64,000 nucleotides of DNA from Paenisporosarcina quisquiliarum_A (GTDB taxonomy: Bacteria; Bacillota; Bacilli; Bacillales_A; Planococcaceae): the NCBI RefSeq assembly GCF_043641925.1, contig NZ_JBHZRU010000002.1, forward strand, positions 1 to 64,000, in the 5' to 3' direction. The notes under the pieces were generated by a model that saw only the letters and a list, made by a program, of their open reading frames with translations, had not been told where the DNA came from and ran no database searches. The position numbers and the translations under genes were made by a program. Numbering within the stretch: the first letter of the stretch is position 1; each line of letters starts with the position of its first letter. Shown here piece after piece: positions 1 to 7,918 of this stretch.

Positions 1-1
1 A

Positions 2-160
2 AATACAATTGTGGATTATTACGATAAATTAAAAAAGCAACCCAATGGAAAGCTCCATAAGGTTGCGATGATTGCGTCTATGAATAAGTTCTTGAAAGTG
101 GCATTTCACCTTATTCAAAACGGCCTTCTGTACCAGTACGAATCAGGCAAAGCATCGTAA
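2..160 (+). CDS. IS110-family transposase, C-terminal end (partial)
   Basis: An open frame enters from the left edge and ends at TAA 158-160, giving 52 residues. The segment contains KLKKQPNGKLHKVAMIASMN followed by a short helix ending LYQYESGKAS. This resembles the conserved tail of IS110/IS1111 transposases (Transposase_20 domain), where a G-K-x-H-K-V-A motif is followed by a helix and a short variable end. The catalytic DEDD domain would lie to the left, outside the window. IS110 elements lack terminal inverted repeats, so no right end can be placed with confidence. The assignment rests on motif recall over a short stretch. Confidence 0.7.
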   Translation, partial: NTIVDYYDKLKKQPNGKLHKVAMIASMNKFLKVAFHLIQNGLLYQYESGKAS

Positions 161-259
161 CTGAATTTATTTAAAATTATAGCATATTAGCCCCTGCGAA
201 AAAAATATTAACCGTCAGGTTTATTTGGCATGCTTATTTATACAGATTTCGTGATACTT

Positions 260-380
260 GGAGTGTAGGCGCGTGACTCCTGCGGGAACAGCGCGAGCTG
301 AAGACCCTGCAGCGAGCGGAGCGAGTGAAGCGTCTGAAGCCGTGCCCGCGGAAAGCGAGTGCCGAAACGGAAAGCAATAG
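260..380 (+). repeat. Foldback intergenic repeat, copy A (type 1)
   Basis: A GC-rich segment in AT-rich surroundings. It starts near GTGACTCCTGCGGGAACAGC, passes through GAAGACCCTGCAG and ends with GCCCGCGGAAAGCG. The same landmarks occur in the same order at 57735-57855: ACTCC-G-CGG, AGACCC-GCAG, GAGC, CCCGCGGAAAGCG. Short repeats with these landmarks are common between genes in Bacillales. They often create spurious short reading frames, as here. Confidence 0.75.
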
Positions 381-446
381 GCTTATATCAGTGAACTACC
401 TATATTATTTTATAAAATTCCAAGGAAAAAGATTGACTAATGGTAA

Positions 447-474
447 GAAAGCGTCCGCCGCAATGGAAATCAAC
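447..474 (+). repeat. Fragment of foldback repeat (type 2 3' end)
   Basis: The stretch GAAAGCGTCCGCCGCAATGG followed by AAATCAAC matches the 3' end of the copy at 21810-21940 (GAAAGCGTCCGCTGCAATGA followed by AAATCAGC). No 5' part is recognisable, so this is a remnant. Confidence 0.55.
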
Positions 475-576
475 ACAGGTAAAAAAGCCGAAGGATTAGG
501 TGTTAATATGGTAGCAATAAGTGATTTTCTCACTCATTTAATAGTGAGCAAAAAATTCGCATGGATATTTGACGCA

Positions 577-585
577 TGATATACT
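577..585 (+). promoter_or_regulatory. Extended -10 promoter for trxA
   Basis: TGATATACT (TGn plus TATACT) lies 38 bases upstream of the trxA start. No good -35 hexamer is at the right distance, so recognition would depend on the extended -10 element. Sigma-A type, inferred from sequence only. Confidence 0.4.
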
Positions 586-622
586 ACGTCTAGAGTTTGT
601 ATTTTTAAGGAGGAATTTTATT

Positions 623-937
623 ATGGCAATTGTACACGGAACAGATCAGAGTTTTTCAAATGAAATTTCAAACGGTTTAGTATTAGTAGATTTTTGGGCA
701 CCTTGGTGTGGGCCATGTAAAATGATCGCTCCAGTATTAGAAGAATTAGATGGTGAAATGAGCGAAACAGTGAAAATTGTCAAAGTTGACGTTGATGAAA
801 ACCAAGAAACTGCTAGCAACTTTGGAATTATGTCAATTCCTACATTAGTACTTTTCAAAGATGGGCAACCAGTTGATAAAGTAGTAGGTTTCCAACCAAA
901 AGAAGCATTAGCTCAATTAGTACAAAAACACGCATAA
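623..937 (+). CDS. trxA: Thioredoxin
   Basis: Thioredoxin of 104 residues, the usual length. It reduces protein disulfides in the cytoplasm and supplies electrons to ribonucleotide reductase, PAPS reductase and peroxiredoxins; it is itself reduced by thioredoxin reductase. The active site WCGPC is at residues 28-32 and the cis-proline loop (SIPT) near residue 74. The start is the ATG at 623, preceded by AAGGAGG at about 607-613. A longer frame from 569 would overlap the promoter and is not used. A strong terminator follows at once, so the gene is probably monocistronic. The trxA-uvrC order is that of B. subtilis. Confidence 0.98.
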   Translation: MAIVHGTDQSFSNEISNGLVLVDFWAPWCGPCKMIAPVLEELDGEMSETVKIVKVDVDENQETASNFGIMSIPTLVLFKDGQPVDKVVGFQPKEALAQLVQKHA

Positions 938-942
938 TACAA

Positions 943-976
943 AAACCGGGAACCCTAAGGGCCCCGGTTTTTTTTA
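943..976 (+). terminator. Intrinsic terminator after trxA
   Basis: AAACCGGG pairs with CCCGGTTT across a short loop and is followed by a run of eight T. It lies directly between trxA and uvrC. Confidence 0.85.
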
Positions 977-988
977 CAGGTGATGATA

Positions 989-2782
989 ATGATAAATGAA
1001 TTAATCGAACAAAAATGTTCTATCCTACCAGATCAACCAGGCTGTTATTTAATGAAAGACCGTCAAGGGACGATTATTTACATTGGCAAAGCCAAAGTAT
1101 TAAAAAATCGAGTCCGCTCCTATTTTACTGGGAGCCATGATGGTAAAACACAAAGATTAGTCAATGAAATAACTGATTTTGAATATATTGTGACTTCTTC
1201 CGATATCGAAGCACTGATTCTCGAATTAAATTTAATTAAAAAACATGATCCTAAATACAACATCATGTTAAAAGATGATAAAACGTATCCATATATTAAA
1301 ATTACAGGCGAAAAGCATCCGAAGCTAATCACTACAAGACAAGTTAAGAAAGACAAAGGGAAGTATTTCGGTCCTTATCCTAATGCCTATGCAGCAAGTG
1401 CTACTAAAAAGTTACTTGATCGCCTGTATCCGTTAAGAAAATGTCCAACACTACCCGATCGCGTGTGTTTATATTATCACCTTGGGCAATGTTTAGCTCC
1501 TTGTGTTAAACCGATTGAGCAGGATTCTTATCGAGAAATTATCGATCAAATAACCAAGTTTTTAAATGGTGGATACCAACAAGTGAAAAAAGAGTTGACG
1601 GAGAAAATGTCCTCAGCTGCAGAAAACTTGGAATTTGAGCGGGCAAAAGAATATCGAGATCAAATTATGCATATCGAAACGGTAATGGAAAAACAAAAAA
1701 TCACGACGAATGATTTTACGGATCGAGATATTTTTGGTTTTTCTGTCAATAAAGGATGGATGTGTGTTCAAGTTTTCTTTGTAAGACAAGGAAAGCTAAT
1801 TGAACGTGATGTTTCCCTTTTTCCTTTGTACCAAGATCCCGATGATGAATTCCTAACATTTTTAGGCCAGTTTTATGATAAACCACATCATATTTTGCCA
1901 AGAGAAATTTATGTTCCACAGAGTGTGGATTTAAATATGGTCAATCAACTTTTGAATGTGAAAGTGGCTTCACCAAGCCGAGGAAAGAAAAAAGAAATGA
2001 TTGATTTAGCTACTAAAAATGCTGAAATTGCGCTAAAAGAAAAATTCCATTTAATCGAGCGTCAAGATCAACGAACGATCGGTGCATGTGAGGAACTTGG
2101 AGCAGCTATGAACATAGCGACACCTCTAAGAATCGAAGCTTTTGATAATTCTCATATATATGGTGCTGACGCTGTATCAGCCATGGTTACATTTGTAGAT
2201 GGTAGACCTTACAAAAAGGACTATCGAAAATACAAAACCAAAACGGCAGCCCGTCATGATGACTACGGTGCTATGCGTGAAGTGGTAAGAAGAAGATATA
2301 CTCGAGTATTACAAGAGGGATTACCTCTTCCTGACTTAATCATTATTGATGGTGGGAAGGGACAAATGGAAATCGCCAGGGAAGTTATTGAAGACGAGCT
2401 TGGTTTGTCGATTCCTATTGCGGGTTTAGCAAAAGACACGAAACACCAAACCGCTTCGTTGTTGTATGGCAATCCAATTGAAATTATACAATTGAAGCGA
2501 ACAAGTGAAGCCTTTTATTTATTACAACGCATTCAAGATGAAGTCCATCGATTTGCGATAACTTTCCATAGACAACAACGTGGGAAAAACACCATTGCCT
2601 CTGCTCTTGATGGATTTGAAGGCATAGGTCCAAAACGCAAAAAAATGTTATTAAAACATTTTGGATCTGTTAAACGAATTAAAGAAGCATCAATTGAAGA
2701 ACTTAAAGCTTCTGGCTTACCACAACAAATTGCAGAATCAGTATCGTCCTATTTTAAAAACGAGTCATTGTCAAATGAGTAA
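989..2782 (+). CDS. uvrC: Excinuclease ABC subunit C
   Basis: UvrC makes the two incisions either side of bulky DNA damage in nucleotide excision repair, after UvrA and UvrB have located it. The 597-residue protein has the usual length. It carries an N-terminal GIY-YIG nuclease domain (PGCYLMKDRQGTIIYIGKAK, about residues 14-33), a UVR domain that contacts UvrB (NLEFERAKEYRDQI, about 210), the RNase H-like 5' incision domain (EAFDNSHIYG, DGGKGQ) and a C-terminal helix-hairpin-helix pair (FEGIGPKRKKMLLKHFG). The ATG at 989 is chosen because AGGTGAT at 978-984 is well spaced and the N-terminus then aligns with B. subtilis UvrC. A GTG at 980 overlaps the ribosome-binding site. Confidence 0.97.
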   Translation: MINELIEQKCSILPDQPGCYLMKDRQGTIIYIGKAKVLKNRVRSYFTGSHDGKTQRLVNEITDFEYIVTSSDIEALILELNLIKKHDPKYNIMLKDDKTYPYIKITGEKHPKLITTRQVKKDKGKYFGPYPNAYAASATKKLLDRLYPLRKCPTLPDRVCLYYHLGQCLAPCVKPIEQDSYREIIDQITKFLNGGYQQVKKELTEKMSSAAENLEFERAKEYRDQIMHIETVMEKQKITTNDFTDRDIFGFSVNKGWMCVQVFFVRQGKLIERDVSLFPLYQDPDDEFLTFLGQFYDKPHHILPREIYVPQSVDLNMVNQLLNVKVASPSRGKKKEMIDLATKNAEIALKEKFHLIERQDQRTIGACEELGAAMNIATPLRIEAFDNSHIYGADAVSAMVTFVDGRPYKKDYRKYKTKTAARHDDYGAMREVVRRRYTRVLQEGLPLPDLIIIDGGKGQMEIAREVIEDELGLSIPIAGLAKDTKHQTASLLYGNPIEIIQLKRTSEAFYLLQRIQDEVHRFAITFHRQQRGKNTIASALDGFEGIGPKRKKMLLKHFGSVKRIKEASIEELKASGLPQQIAESVSSYFKNESLSNE

Positions 2783-2796
2783 TATTATGATATTGT
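2768..2796 (+). promoter_or_regulatory. Promoter for the lysC leader
   Basis: TTGTCA (2768-2773), 17 bases, TATTGT (2791-2796). It overlaps the end of uvrC and would start transcription about 20 bases before the lysine riboswitch. Confidence 0.55.
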
Positions 2797-2825
2797 AAAC
2801 ACACTGAAATTGAATCACTTGAAAA

Positions 2826-3004
2826 GTGATGATAGAGGCGCGAAAATCATTAGTACCCTGCAGGAGGATACAACAGATCCTATGATTGCAGATGAAAGGG
2901 AAATTCGCCGAAGTTCGACAATCCTGTTTAAATTGTCGCGCTGGTTTTGCATTGAATAAATGCAAGATTGTCAGAATCTAATCGATTCTGGAGGGCTATC
3001 TCAC
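2826..3004 (+). ncRNA. Lysine riboswitch (L box)
   Basis: The leader shows L-box signature elements in order: AGAGGCGCG, AGTA, GGGAAATTCGCCGAAG, GCGCTGGTTTTGC, TTGTCAGAATC and GGAGGGCTATC. Helix P1 forms from GTGA-ATAG (2826-2835) with CTATCTCAC (2996-3004). The aptamer binds lysine and favours the downstream terminator, shutting off aspartokinase when lysine is plentiful. This matches the lysC leader of B. subtilis. Confidence 0.93.
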
Positions 3005-3035
3005 ATGGACGCTTCTTATGAACGTACATGATTAG

Positions 3036-3079
3036 AGACAGCTTTCTACGAAAAATCGTGGATAAGTTGTCTTTTTTTT
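3036..3079 (+). terminator. Lysine-riboswitch expression-platform terminator
   Basis: AGACAGCTT-CTACGA pairs with CGTGGATAAGTTGTCT around an AAAAA loop and is followed by seven or more T. It lies between the aptamer and the lysC start. Confidence 0.85.
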
Positions 3080-3109
3080 AGCTTCTTTGGATATAAGGGA
3101 GAGTTACTA

Positions 3110-4333
3110 TTGAGTCGAATTGTTATGAAATTTGGTGGAACGTCAGTTGGGAATACAGAAAGAATTCGAAATGTAGCACAACGTGTCATTCGTGAAACAG
3201 CTAAAGGACATGAGATTGTAGTCGTTGTATCTGCTATGGGTAAAACAACGGATGAATTAGTTAAGTTAGCAAAGGATTTGGCATCTGAACCATCCAAGAG
3301 GGAAATGGACATGCTACTTTCTACTGGAGAACAGGTAACGATATCATTATTAACGATGGCACTTAAACATATGGGGCAGGACGCGATTTCATATACAGGT
3401 TGGCAAGCTGGAATCGGTACGGAATCTATTCATTCGAATGCTCGCATTGAACATATTGATTCAACACGCATTGAACAATCGTTGCGTGATGGAAAAGTTG
3501 TAGTGGTTGCTGGTTTTCAAGGGATGGATTCATTTGGTGAGTTAACAACCTTAGGCAGAGGAGGATCTGATACAACTGCAGTAGCATTAGCTGCTTCTTT
3601 GAATGCAAAACAATGCGATATTTATACGGACGTTGATGGAATTTATACTTCCGATCCTCGATATGTTGATCATGCACGCAAATTATCCGAGTTATCCTAT
3701 GATGAAATGTTGGAACTCGCTAACTTAGGAGCGGGAGTTTTACACCCTCGCGCAGTTGAATTCGCGAAAAATTATGGCATCCCGCTTAGCGTCCGCTCAA
3801 GTTTATCTGACGAAGAAGGCACAATATTATTGGAGGAACCAACAATGGAAAAAAATCTAATTGTCCGTGGAGTTGCATTTGAAACAGAGATTGTGCGATT
3901 AACAATCGGTTATGAGATTCCTTTTAATGGATCACTGGCAAAAATATTTACGACGTTAGCAAAAAACCATATTAACGTAGATATTATTGTACAAAGTATC
4001 ATGGAGGGGACAAAACCAAGTGTTTCATTTTCCATAAAAAAAGAAGATTTCGCTGAATGTATTCAAGTGTTAGAAACGAATAAAGAAAACTTGGGATACC
4101 AATCTTCAAACTTTGAAATTGGATTAGCTAAAGTATCGATTGTTGGGTCTGGAATGGTTTCCAATCCAGGTGTAGCTGCCCAAATGTTTGATCGTTTACG
4201 AATTGAACGTATCCCAGTTAAAATGGTAAGCACTTCAGAGATTAAAGTATCAGTTGTAGTGCCGGAAGTGGATATGATTCGAGCAACTAAAGCTTTACAT
4301 GATGAATTCGGTTTAGCTGCAATTACTGTTTAA
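3110..4333 (+). CDS. lysC: Lysine-sensitive aspartokinase (aspartokinase II)
   Basis: Aspartokinase phosphorylates aspartate, the first step towards lysine, diaminopimelate, threonine and methionine. The 407-residue protein has the kinase motif KFGGTSVG at residues 7-14, TTLGRGGSDTTA in the middle of the kinase domain, and two C-terminal ACT domains (NINVDIIVQS ... VSIVGSGMVSNPGVAA) that bind the feedback effector. The start is TTG 3110 with AAGGGAG about 8 bases upstream; the frame then reads M-S-R-I-V-M-K-F-G-G, as in B. subtilis LysC. A second in-frame start at 3845 has its own ribosome-binding site. Expression is governed by the lysine riboswitch upstream. Confidence 0.96.
   Translation: MSRIVMKFGGTSVGNTERIRNVAQRVIRETAKGHEIVVVVSAMGKTTDELVKLAKDLASEPSKREMDMLLSTGEQVTISLLTMALKHMGQDAISYTGWQAGIGTESIHSNARIEHIDSTRIEQSLRDGKVVVVAGFQGMDSFGELTTLGRGGSDTTAVALAASLNAKQCDIYTDVDGIYTSDPRYVDHARKLSELSYDEMLELANLGAGVLHPRAVEFAKNYGIPLSVRSSLSDEEGTILLEEPTMEKNLIVRGVAFETEIVRLTIGYEIPFNGSLAKIFTTLAKNHINVDIIVQSIMEGTKPSVSFSIKKEDFAECIQVLETNKENLGYQSSNFEIGLAKVSIVGSGMVSNPGVAAQMFDRLRIERIPVKMVSTSEIKVSVVVPEVDMIRATKALHDEFGLAAITV
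3845..4333 (+). CDS. Internal start: aspartokinase II beta subunit
   Basis: An in-frame ATG inside lysC is preceded by GGAGG (3832-3836) with eight bases between them, and opens MEKNLIVRGVAFE. The product of about 162 residues would hold only the two regulatory ACT domains. In B. subtilis aspartokinase II is an alpha2-beta2 enzyme whose beta subunit comes from exactly this kind of internal start. The site is seen here; its use is inferred from that homologue. Confidence 0.7.
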   Translation: MEKNLIVRGVAFETEIVRLTIGYEIPFNGSLAKIFTTLAKNHINVDIIVQSIMEGTKPSVSFSIKKEDFAECIQVLETNKENLGYQSSNFEIGLAKVSIVGSGMVSNPGVAAQMFDRLRIERIPVKMVSTSEIKVSVVVPEVDMIRATKALHDEFGLAAITV

Positions 4334-4343
4334 TGGAATTTCA

Positions 4344-4352
4344 TGGTATAAT
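4344..4352 (+). promoter_or_regulatory. Extended -10 promoter for the DUF1992 gene
   Basis: TGGTATAAT (TGn plus perfect TATAAT) lies just after the lysC stop. No strong -35 is seen. Confidence 0.5.
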
Positions 4353-4380
4353 CAGTCCATATAGATCATGAGAGGCTGTG

Positions 4381-4758
4381 GTGAATTTGAACTGGCATAT
4401 CGTGGAGGACTTAATAAAAAAAGCACAACGTGAGGGGCAATTTGAAAATCTTCCCGGTGCAGGGAAACCCTTACCACCAGATGAGTTTGCTCATTATCCA
4501 GAGGATATTCGAATGGTCATGCGCATTCTTAAAAATTCGGGGCATGATGATGAAGCTCAGTTCGTTAAAGAAGAAATGGGCGAATTACAACTACAAATGA
4601 AACGCGCAACTCATCAAGAGAAAACGGAGCTTGAGAAACAGTATAATCAAAAATTGACTCAGATGAACCAGCTATTATCGAAAAAAGGTATCCAAACAAA
4701 TAGCAATGCATTTAAACAATATCAATCACAAATTGATGCGAAGTTGAAGTGGGATTAA
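4381..4758 (+). CDS. DUF1992 (DnaJ C28-like) family protein
   Basis: A small, highly charged protein of about 125 residues. It contains the DUF1992 signature: W-x-I-V-E-D-L-I-x-K-A-x-R-E-G-x-F-E-N-L-P-G-A-G-K-P-L at the N-terminus, then a coiled-coil-prone, Gln- and Lys-rich C-terminal half. The domain is found alone in bacteria and joined to DnaJ-like proteins in eukaryotes. Its molecular role is unknown and none is claimed here. Start: AGAGG at 4371-4375 favours the GTG at 4381; a GTG at 4378 sits too close. It is convergent with yslB and shares a two-way terminator. Confidence 0.85.
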   Translation: MNLNWHIVEDLIKKAQREGQFENLPGAGKPLPPDEFAHYPEDIRMVMRILKNSGHDDEAQFVKEEMGELQLQMKRATHQEKTELEKQYNQKLTQMNQLLSKKGIQTNSNAFKQYQSQIDAKLKWD

Positions 4759-4800
4759 AAAACTGGCAAGACACGTTAAAAGCGTGTCTTGCCAGTTTTT
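4758..4800. terminator. Bidirectional terminator between DUF1992 gene and yslB
   Basis: A perfect 18-base stem, AAACTGGCAAGACACG against CGTGTCTTGCCAGTTT, with A and T runs on both flanks. It serves the plus-strand gene and the converging minus-strand gene. Confidence 0.9.
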
Positions 4801-5215
4801 AAATTGCTTCTTTTAAATCCCACTTCACATGGAAAAGAATATGGTTTTTCTTTAGAGCCTTTTCTTCGTAACATTCAGTTAAGAATCCACCTAGTTTTTG
4901 TTGTTGCTGTGCGAGAAAACCGGCTTCTAATTTAAAACAACGTTGTTGCATATTCAATAATTCAGCATCACCAGTTAATTCATAAAAAGCTTCGTCTTTC
5001 TCCAATTTAACGAGACGAAGATCACCCCAACCAGCTTCCTTAAAAAAGCTAATCGCTTCATCCATAGAGAACATTTGAAATTTTCGAGCTAGCTCTTTAC
5101 CCGACCAATATAATATATCCTCTTCATGTTTGCCTAGGATAGAAGCTAAAACATGATCTCTAATTAATTCGTACCCAAATGTAGGCATAGTTGTTTTTTC
5201 TTCATTTTCTGTCAT
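4799..5215 (-). CDS. yslB: YslB family protein (DUF2507)
   Basis: A soluble protein of 138 residues. It belongs to the DUF2507/YslB family, recognised by PTFGYELIRDHVLASILGKH near the N-terminus and ILYWSGKELARKF after it. Structurally the family resembles V4R or haem-NO-binding-like folds, but no function is established. It lies beside the sdh operon in divergent orientation, as in B. subtilis. The ATG at 5215 is used because GCGGGAT precedes it; starts at 5275 and 5233 add residues without a ribosome-binding site. Confidence 0.88.
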   Translation of the reverse strand: MTENEEKTTMPTFGYELIRDHVLASILGKHEEDILYWSGKELARKFQMFSMDEAISFFKEAGWGDLRLVKLEKDEAFYELTGDAELLNMQQRCFKLEAGFLAQQQQKLGGFLTECYEEKALKKNHILFHVKWDLKEAI

Positions 5216-5351
5216 AATCAATCCCGCTTTCATTGAATTTTCATTGGAAAAAATATTCGATTTTAGAATTTTCATTGAACAAGGCAGGATTTATTGTCAA
5301 AATTGAGCATATTTCTGCTTTTTTGAGTCGTGAATGTTCACGCACCTTGTC

Positions 5352-5380
5352 TTGACGCTCCTTTGTGTGAAGAGTACAAT
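5352..5380 (+). promoter_or_regulatory. Promoter of the sdhCAB operon
   Basis: TTGACG (5352-5357), 17 bases, TACAAT (5375-5380): a near-consensus sigma-A promoter. It leaves an untranslated leader of about 100 bases before sdhC. Confidence 0.75.
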
Positions 5381-5489
5381 GGACATGTCATAATATTGTA
5401 CCATGATGAAATATGCAGTCAATCTGCTTTCATAAATATGGAGGCAAATATTGGTCTGTCTATTTTAAGTACTAAGGGGGGTAACAGTC

Positions 5490-6101
5490 TTGTCGAAAGA
5501 TCGTGAATTTTATTTGCGTCGATTACATTCACTTGTTGGGATAATTCCAGTTGGTTTGTTTTTGGCACAACATTTAGTTGTTAACCATTTCGCAACTAAA
5601 GGAGCAGAATCATTTAACACAGCAGTTCACTTTATGGAAAGTTTACCATTCGTATTATTCTTAGAATGGTTTGTCATTTACATTCCACTAATGTTCCATG
5701 CGTTTTATGGTCTGTACATAGCTTTTACAGCGAAAAACAATCCACAACGTTATGGAACATTCCGAAACTGGATGTTTGTTTTACAACGTATTACCGGAAT
5801 CATTCTTGTTGTGTTTATCGCATGGCATATATTTGAAACCAGATTCCAAAAAGCAATTGGTGCTCAAGAAGTTAACTTTAACATGATGGCTGATATTTTA
5901 GCGAGTCCATTAATGTTTGCATTTTACGTGATAGGTGTTGTGTCTGCAACATTCCACTTAGCAAACGGAATATGGTCATTCTTAGTAAGTTGGGGTATCA
6001 CTCAATCACCTACTTCACAACGAATTTCAACATATGTGACAATAGGTATCTTCTTAGCATTAACTGTAGTCGGCGTTCGAGCACTTCTTGCATTCGTGTA
6101 A
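5490..6101 (+). CDS. sdhC: Succinate dehydrogenase cytochrome b558 subunit
   Basis: The 203-residue membrane anchor of complex II. It binds two b-type haems and menaquinone and passes electrons from SdhB to the quinone pool. Five hydrophobic segments are visible with histidines suited to haem ligation (LAQHLVVNH, WHIFETRF, FHLANGIW). This single-subunit, Bacillus-type anchor has no SdhD partner. The start is TTG 5490 with a strong AAGGGGGGT 9 bases upstream; no better ATG exists. It is the first gene of sdhCAB. Confidence 0.95.
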   Translation: MSKDREFYLRRLHSLVGIIPVGLFLAQHLVVNHFATKGAESFNTAVHFMESLPFVLFLEWFVIYIPLMFHAFYGLYIAFTAKNNPQRYGTFRNWMFVLQRITGIILVVFIAWHIFETRFQKAIGAQEVNFNMMADILASPLMFAFYVIGVVSATFHLANGIWSFLVSWGITQSPTSQRISTYVTIGIFLALTVVGVRALLAFV

Positions 6102-6158
6102 AAAGTTAAATGAATTGAAAGCGCTTGACTACTACTAGAAAGAGGAGTGAGAAAAATC

Positions 6159-7916
6159 ATGGCAAAAAGTAAATTGATTGTTGTCGGTGGCGGTTTAGCC
6201 GGTTTAATGGCAACAATTAAAGCGGCCGAAGAAGGCACGCCTGTAGAATTATTTTCTCTAGTTCCTGTTAAACGCTCACACTCTGTTTGTGCACAGGGCG
6301 GGATTAACGGAGCTGTAAATACAAAAGGTGAAGGTGACTCACCTGCAATTCACTTTGACGATACAGTATACGGTGGGGATTTCTTAGCAAACCAACCACC
6401 TGTACAAGCAATGGCTGAAGCGGCACCTGGTATTATTCGTCTATTAGATCGTATGGGTGTAATGTTTAATCGTACACCTGAAGGATTACTAGATTTCCGT
6501 CGTTTTGGTGGTACTATGCACCATCGTACGGCTTTTGCTGGCGCAACAACTGGTCAACAGTTATTGTACGCACTTGACGAACAAGTTCGTCGTTATGAAG
6601 TAGATGGTCTTGTAACGAAGTATGAAGGATGGGAATTCCTTGGAGCAATTTTAGATGACGATGGCGTTTGTCGTGGTGTAATGGCTCAAAACTTAACGAC
6701 TATGGAAATTCGTGCATTCCGCGGTGATGCTGTGATTATGGCTACTGGTGGACCAGGAATTATCTTTGGAAAATCAACGAACTCTGTAATCAATACAGGT
6801 TCTGCAGCATCAATCGTTTATCAACAAGGAGCTCATTATGCAAATGGTGAGTTCATTCAAATACATCCAACTGCTATCCCTGGTGATGACAAGCTTCGCT
6901 TAATGTCAGAATCAGCTCGTGGTGAAGGTGGACGTATTTGGACATATAAAGACGGCAAACCATGGTATTTCTTAGAAGAAAAATATCCAGCGTATGGAAA
7001 CTTAGTACCACGTGATATTGCGACTCGTGAAATTTTTGATGTTTGTGTTAATCAAAAACTTGGTGTAAACGGTGAAAACATGGTGTACTTGGATCTTTCA
7101 CATAAAGATCCAAAAGAACTGGATATTAAACTTGGTGGAATCATCGAGATTTACGAGAAGTTCACAGGTGAAGATCCACGTAAACTTCCAATGAAAATTT
7201 TCCCGGCTGTTCATTATTCAATGGGTGGATTATGGGTTGATTATGATCAAATGACAAGTATTCCGGGATTATTTGCTGCTGGTGAATGTGATTACTCTCA
7301 GCATGGAGCAAACCGCCTTGGCGCAAACTCATTACTATCTGCTATTTATGGCGGTATGGTCGCAGGACCAAATGCAGTTCACTATATGAGTGGTCTTAAA
7401 ACTCGTGCAGAAGATATGCCTTCAACTATTTTTGATGCACATATTGCATCTGAACAACAAAAATGGGATGAAACAATGGCTTTAAATGGTACTGAAAATG
7501 CTTACGTCTTGCATAAAGAGCTTGGCGAATGGATGACAGATAACGTAACAGTTGTTCGTTATAACGACCGTTTAAAAGCAACAGATGAAAAAATTCAAGA
7601 ATTACTTGAGCGTTATAATAATATCAATATCAATGACACGCAAAAATGGTCTAACCAAGGTGCTACATTTACGCGTCAGTTGAAAAATATGCTATACTTG
7701 GCTCGCGTAATTACATTGGGAGCTTTAAACCGTGATGAGAGTCGTGGTGCTCATTACAAACCAGATTTCCCAGAACGTAATGACGAGCAATTTATGAAGA
7801 CTACAATGGCAAAATTTGACCCTGCTACAGGTGCTCCAATTTTCCATTATGAAGAGATCGATGTTTCCTTAATTCCACCACGTAAACGTGACTACTCGTC
7901 GAAAGGGGATCATTAA
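6159..7916 (+). CDS. sdhA: Succinate dehydrogenase flavoprotein subunit
   Basis: SdhA oxidises succinate to fumarate with covalently bound FAD. The 585-residue protein matches B. subtilis SdhA in length and almost residue by residue. It has the Rossmann motif VVGGGLAGLMA (8-18), the likely FAD-linked histidine in KRSHSVCAQGG (H41), the substrate loop HPTAIPGDDKL, and the catalytic arginine region SARGEGGR. AGAGGAG at 6141-6147 precedes the ATG at 6159; a GTG at 6147 overlaps that site. It sits 57 bases after sdhC and 2 bases before sdhB. Confidence 0.98.
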   Translation: MAKSKLIVVGGGLAGLMATIKAAEEGTPVELFSLVPVKRSHSVCAQGGINGAVNTKGEGDSPAIHFDDTVYGGDFLANQPPVQAMAEAAPGIIRLLDRMGVMFNRTPEGLLDFRRFGGTMHHRTAFAGATTGQQLLYALDEQVRRYEVDGLVTKYEGWEFLGAILDDDGVCRGVMAQNLTTMEIRAFRGDAVIMATGGPGIIFGKSTNSVINTGSAASIVYQQGAHYANGEFIQIHPTAIPGDDKLRLMSESARGEGGRIWTYKDGKPWYFLEEKYPAYGNLVPRDIATREIFDVCVNQKLGVNGENMVYLDLSHKDPKELDIKLGGIIEIYEKFTGEDPRKLPMKIFPAVHYSMGGLWVDYDQMTSIPGLFAAGECDYSQHGANRLGANSLLSAIYGGMVAGPNAVHYMSGLKTRAEDMPSTIFDAHIASEQQKWDETMALNGTENAYVLHKELGEWMTDNVTVVRYNDRLKATDEKIQELLERYNNININDTQKWSNQGATFTRQLKNMLYLARVITLGALNRDESRGAHYKPDFPERNDEQFMKTTMAKFDPATGAPIFHYEEIDVSLIPPRKRDYSSKGDH

Positions 7917-7918
7917 TA

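Larger units (their letters stand above)
161..622. other. Gene-free stretch between transposase end and trxA
   Basis: No credible gene is visible. The stretch holds one GC-rich foldback repeat (260-380), a 3' fragment of a second repeat type (447-474) and an extended -10 promoter for trxA. In B. subtilis etfA precedes trxA, so this is a rearranged junction next to an insertion sequence. Confidence 0.6.

Noticed and set aside
325..579. Open frame of 84 codons on the plus strand before trxA
   Set aside because: It begins inside a foldback repeat, lacks a ribosome-binding site and its sequence is just repeat and AT-rich DNA.
2771..2965. Minus-strand frame over the lysC leader
   Set aside because: Lies on the antisense of the lysine riboswitch with no coding signals.
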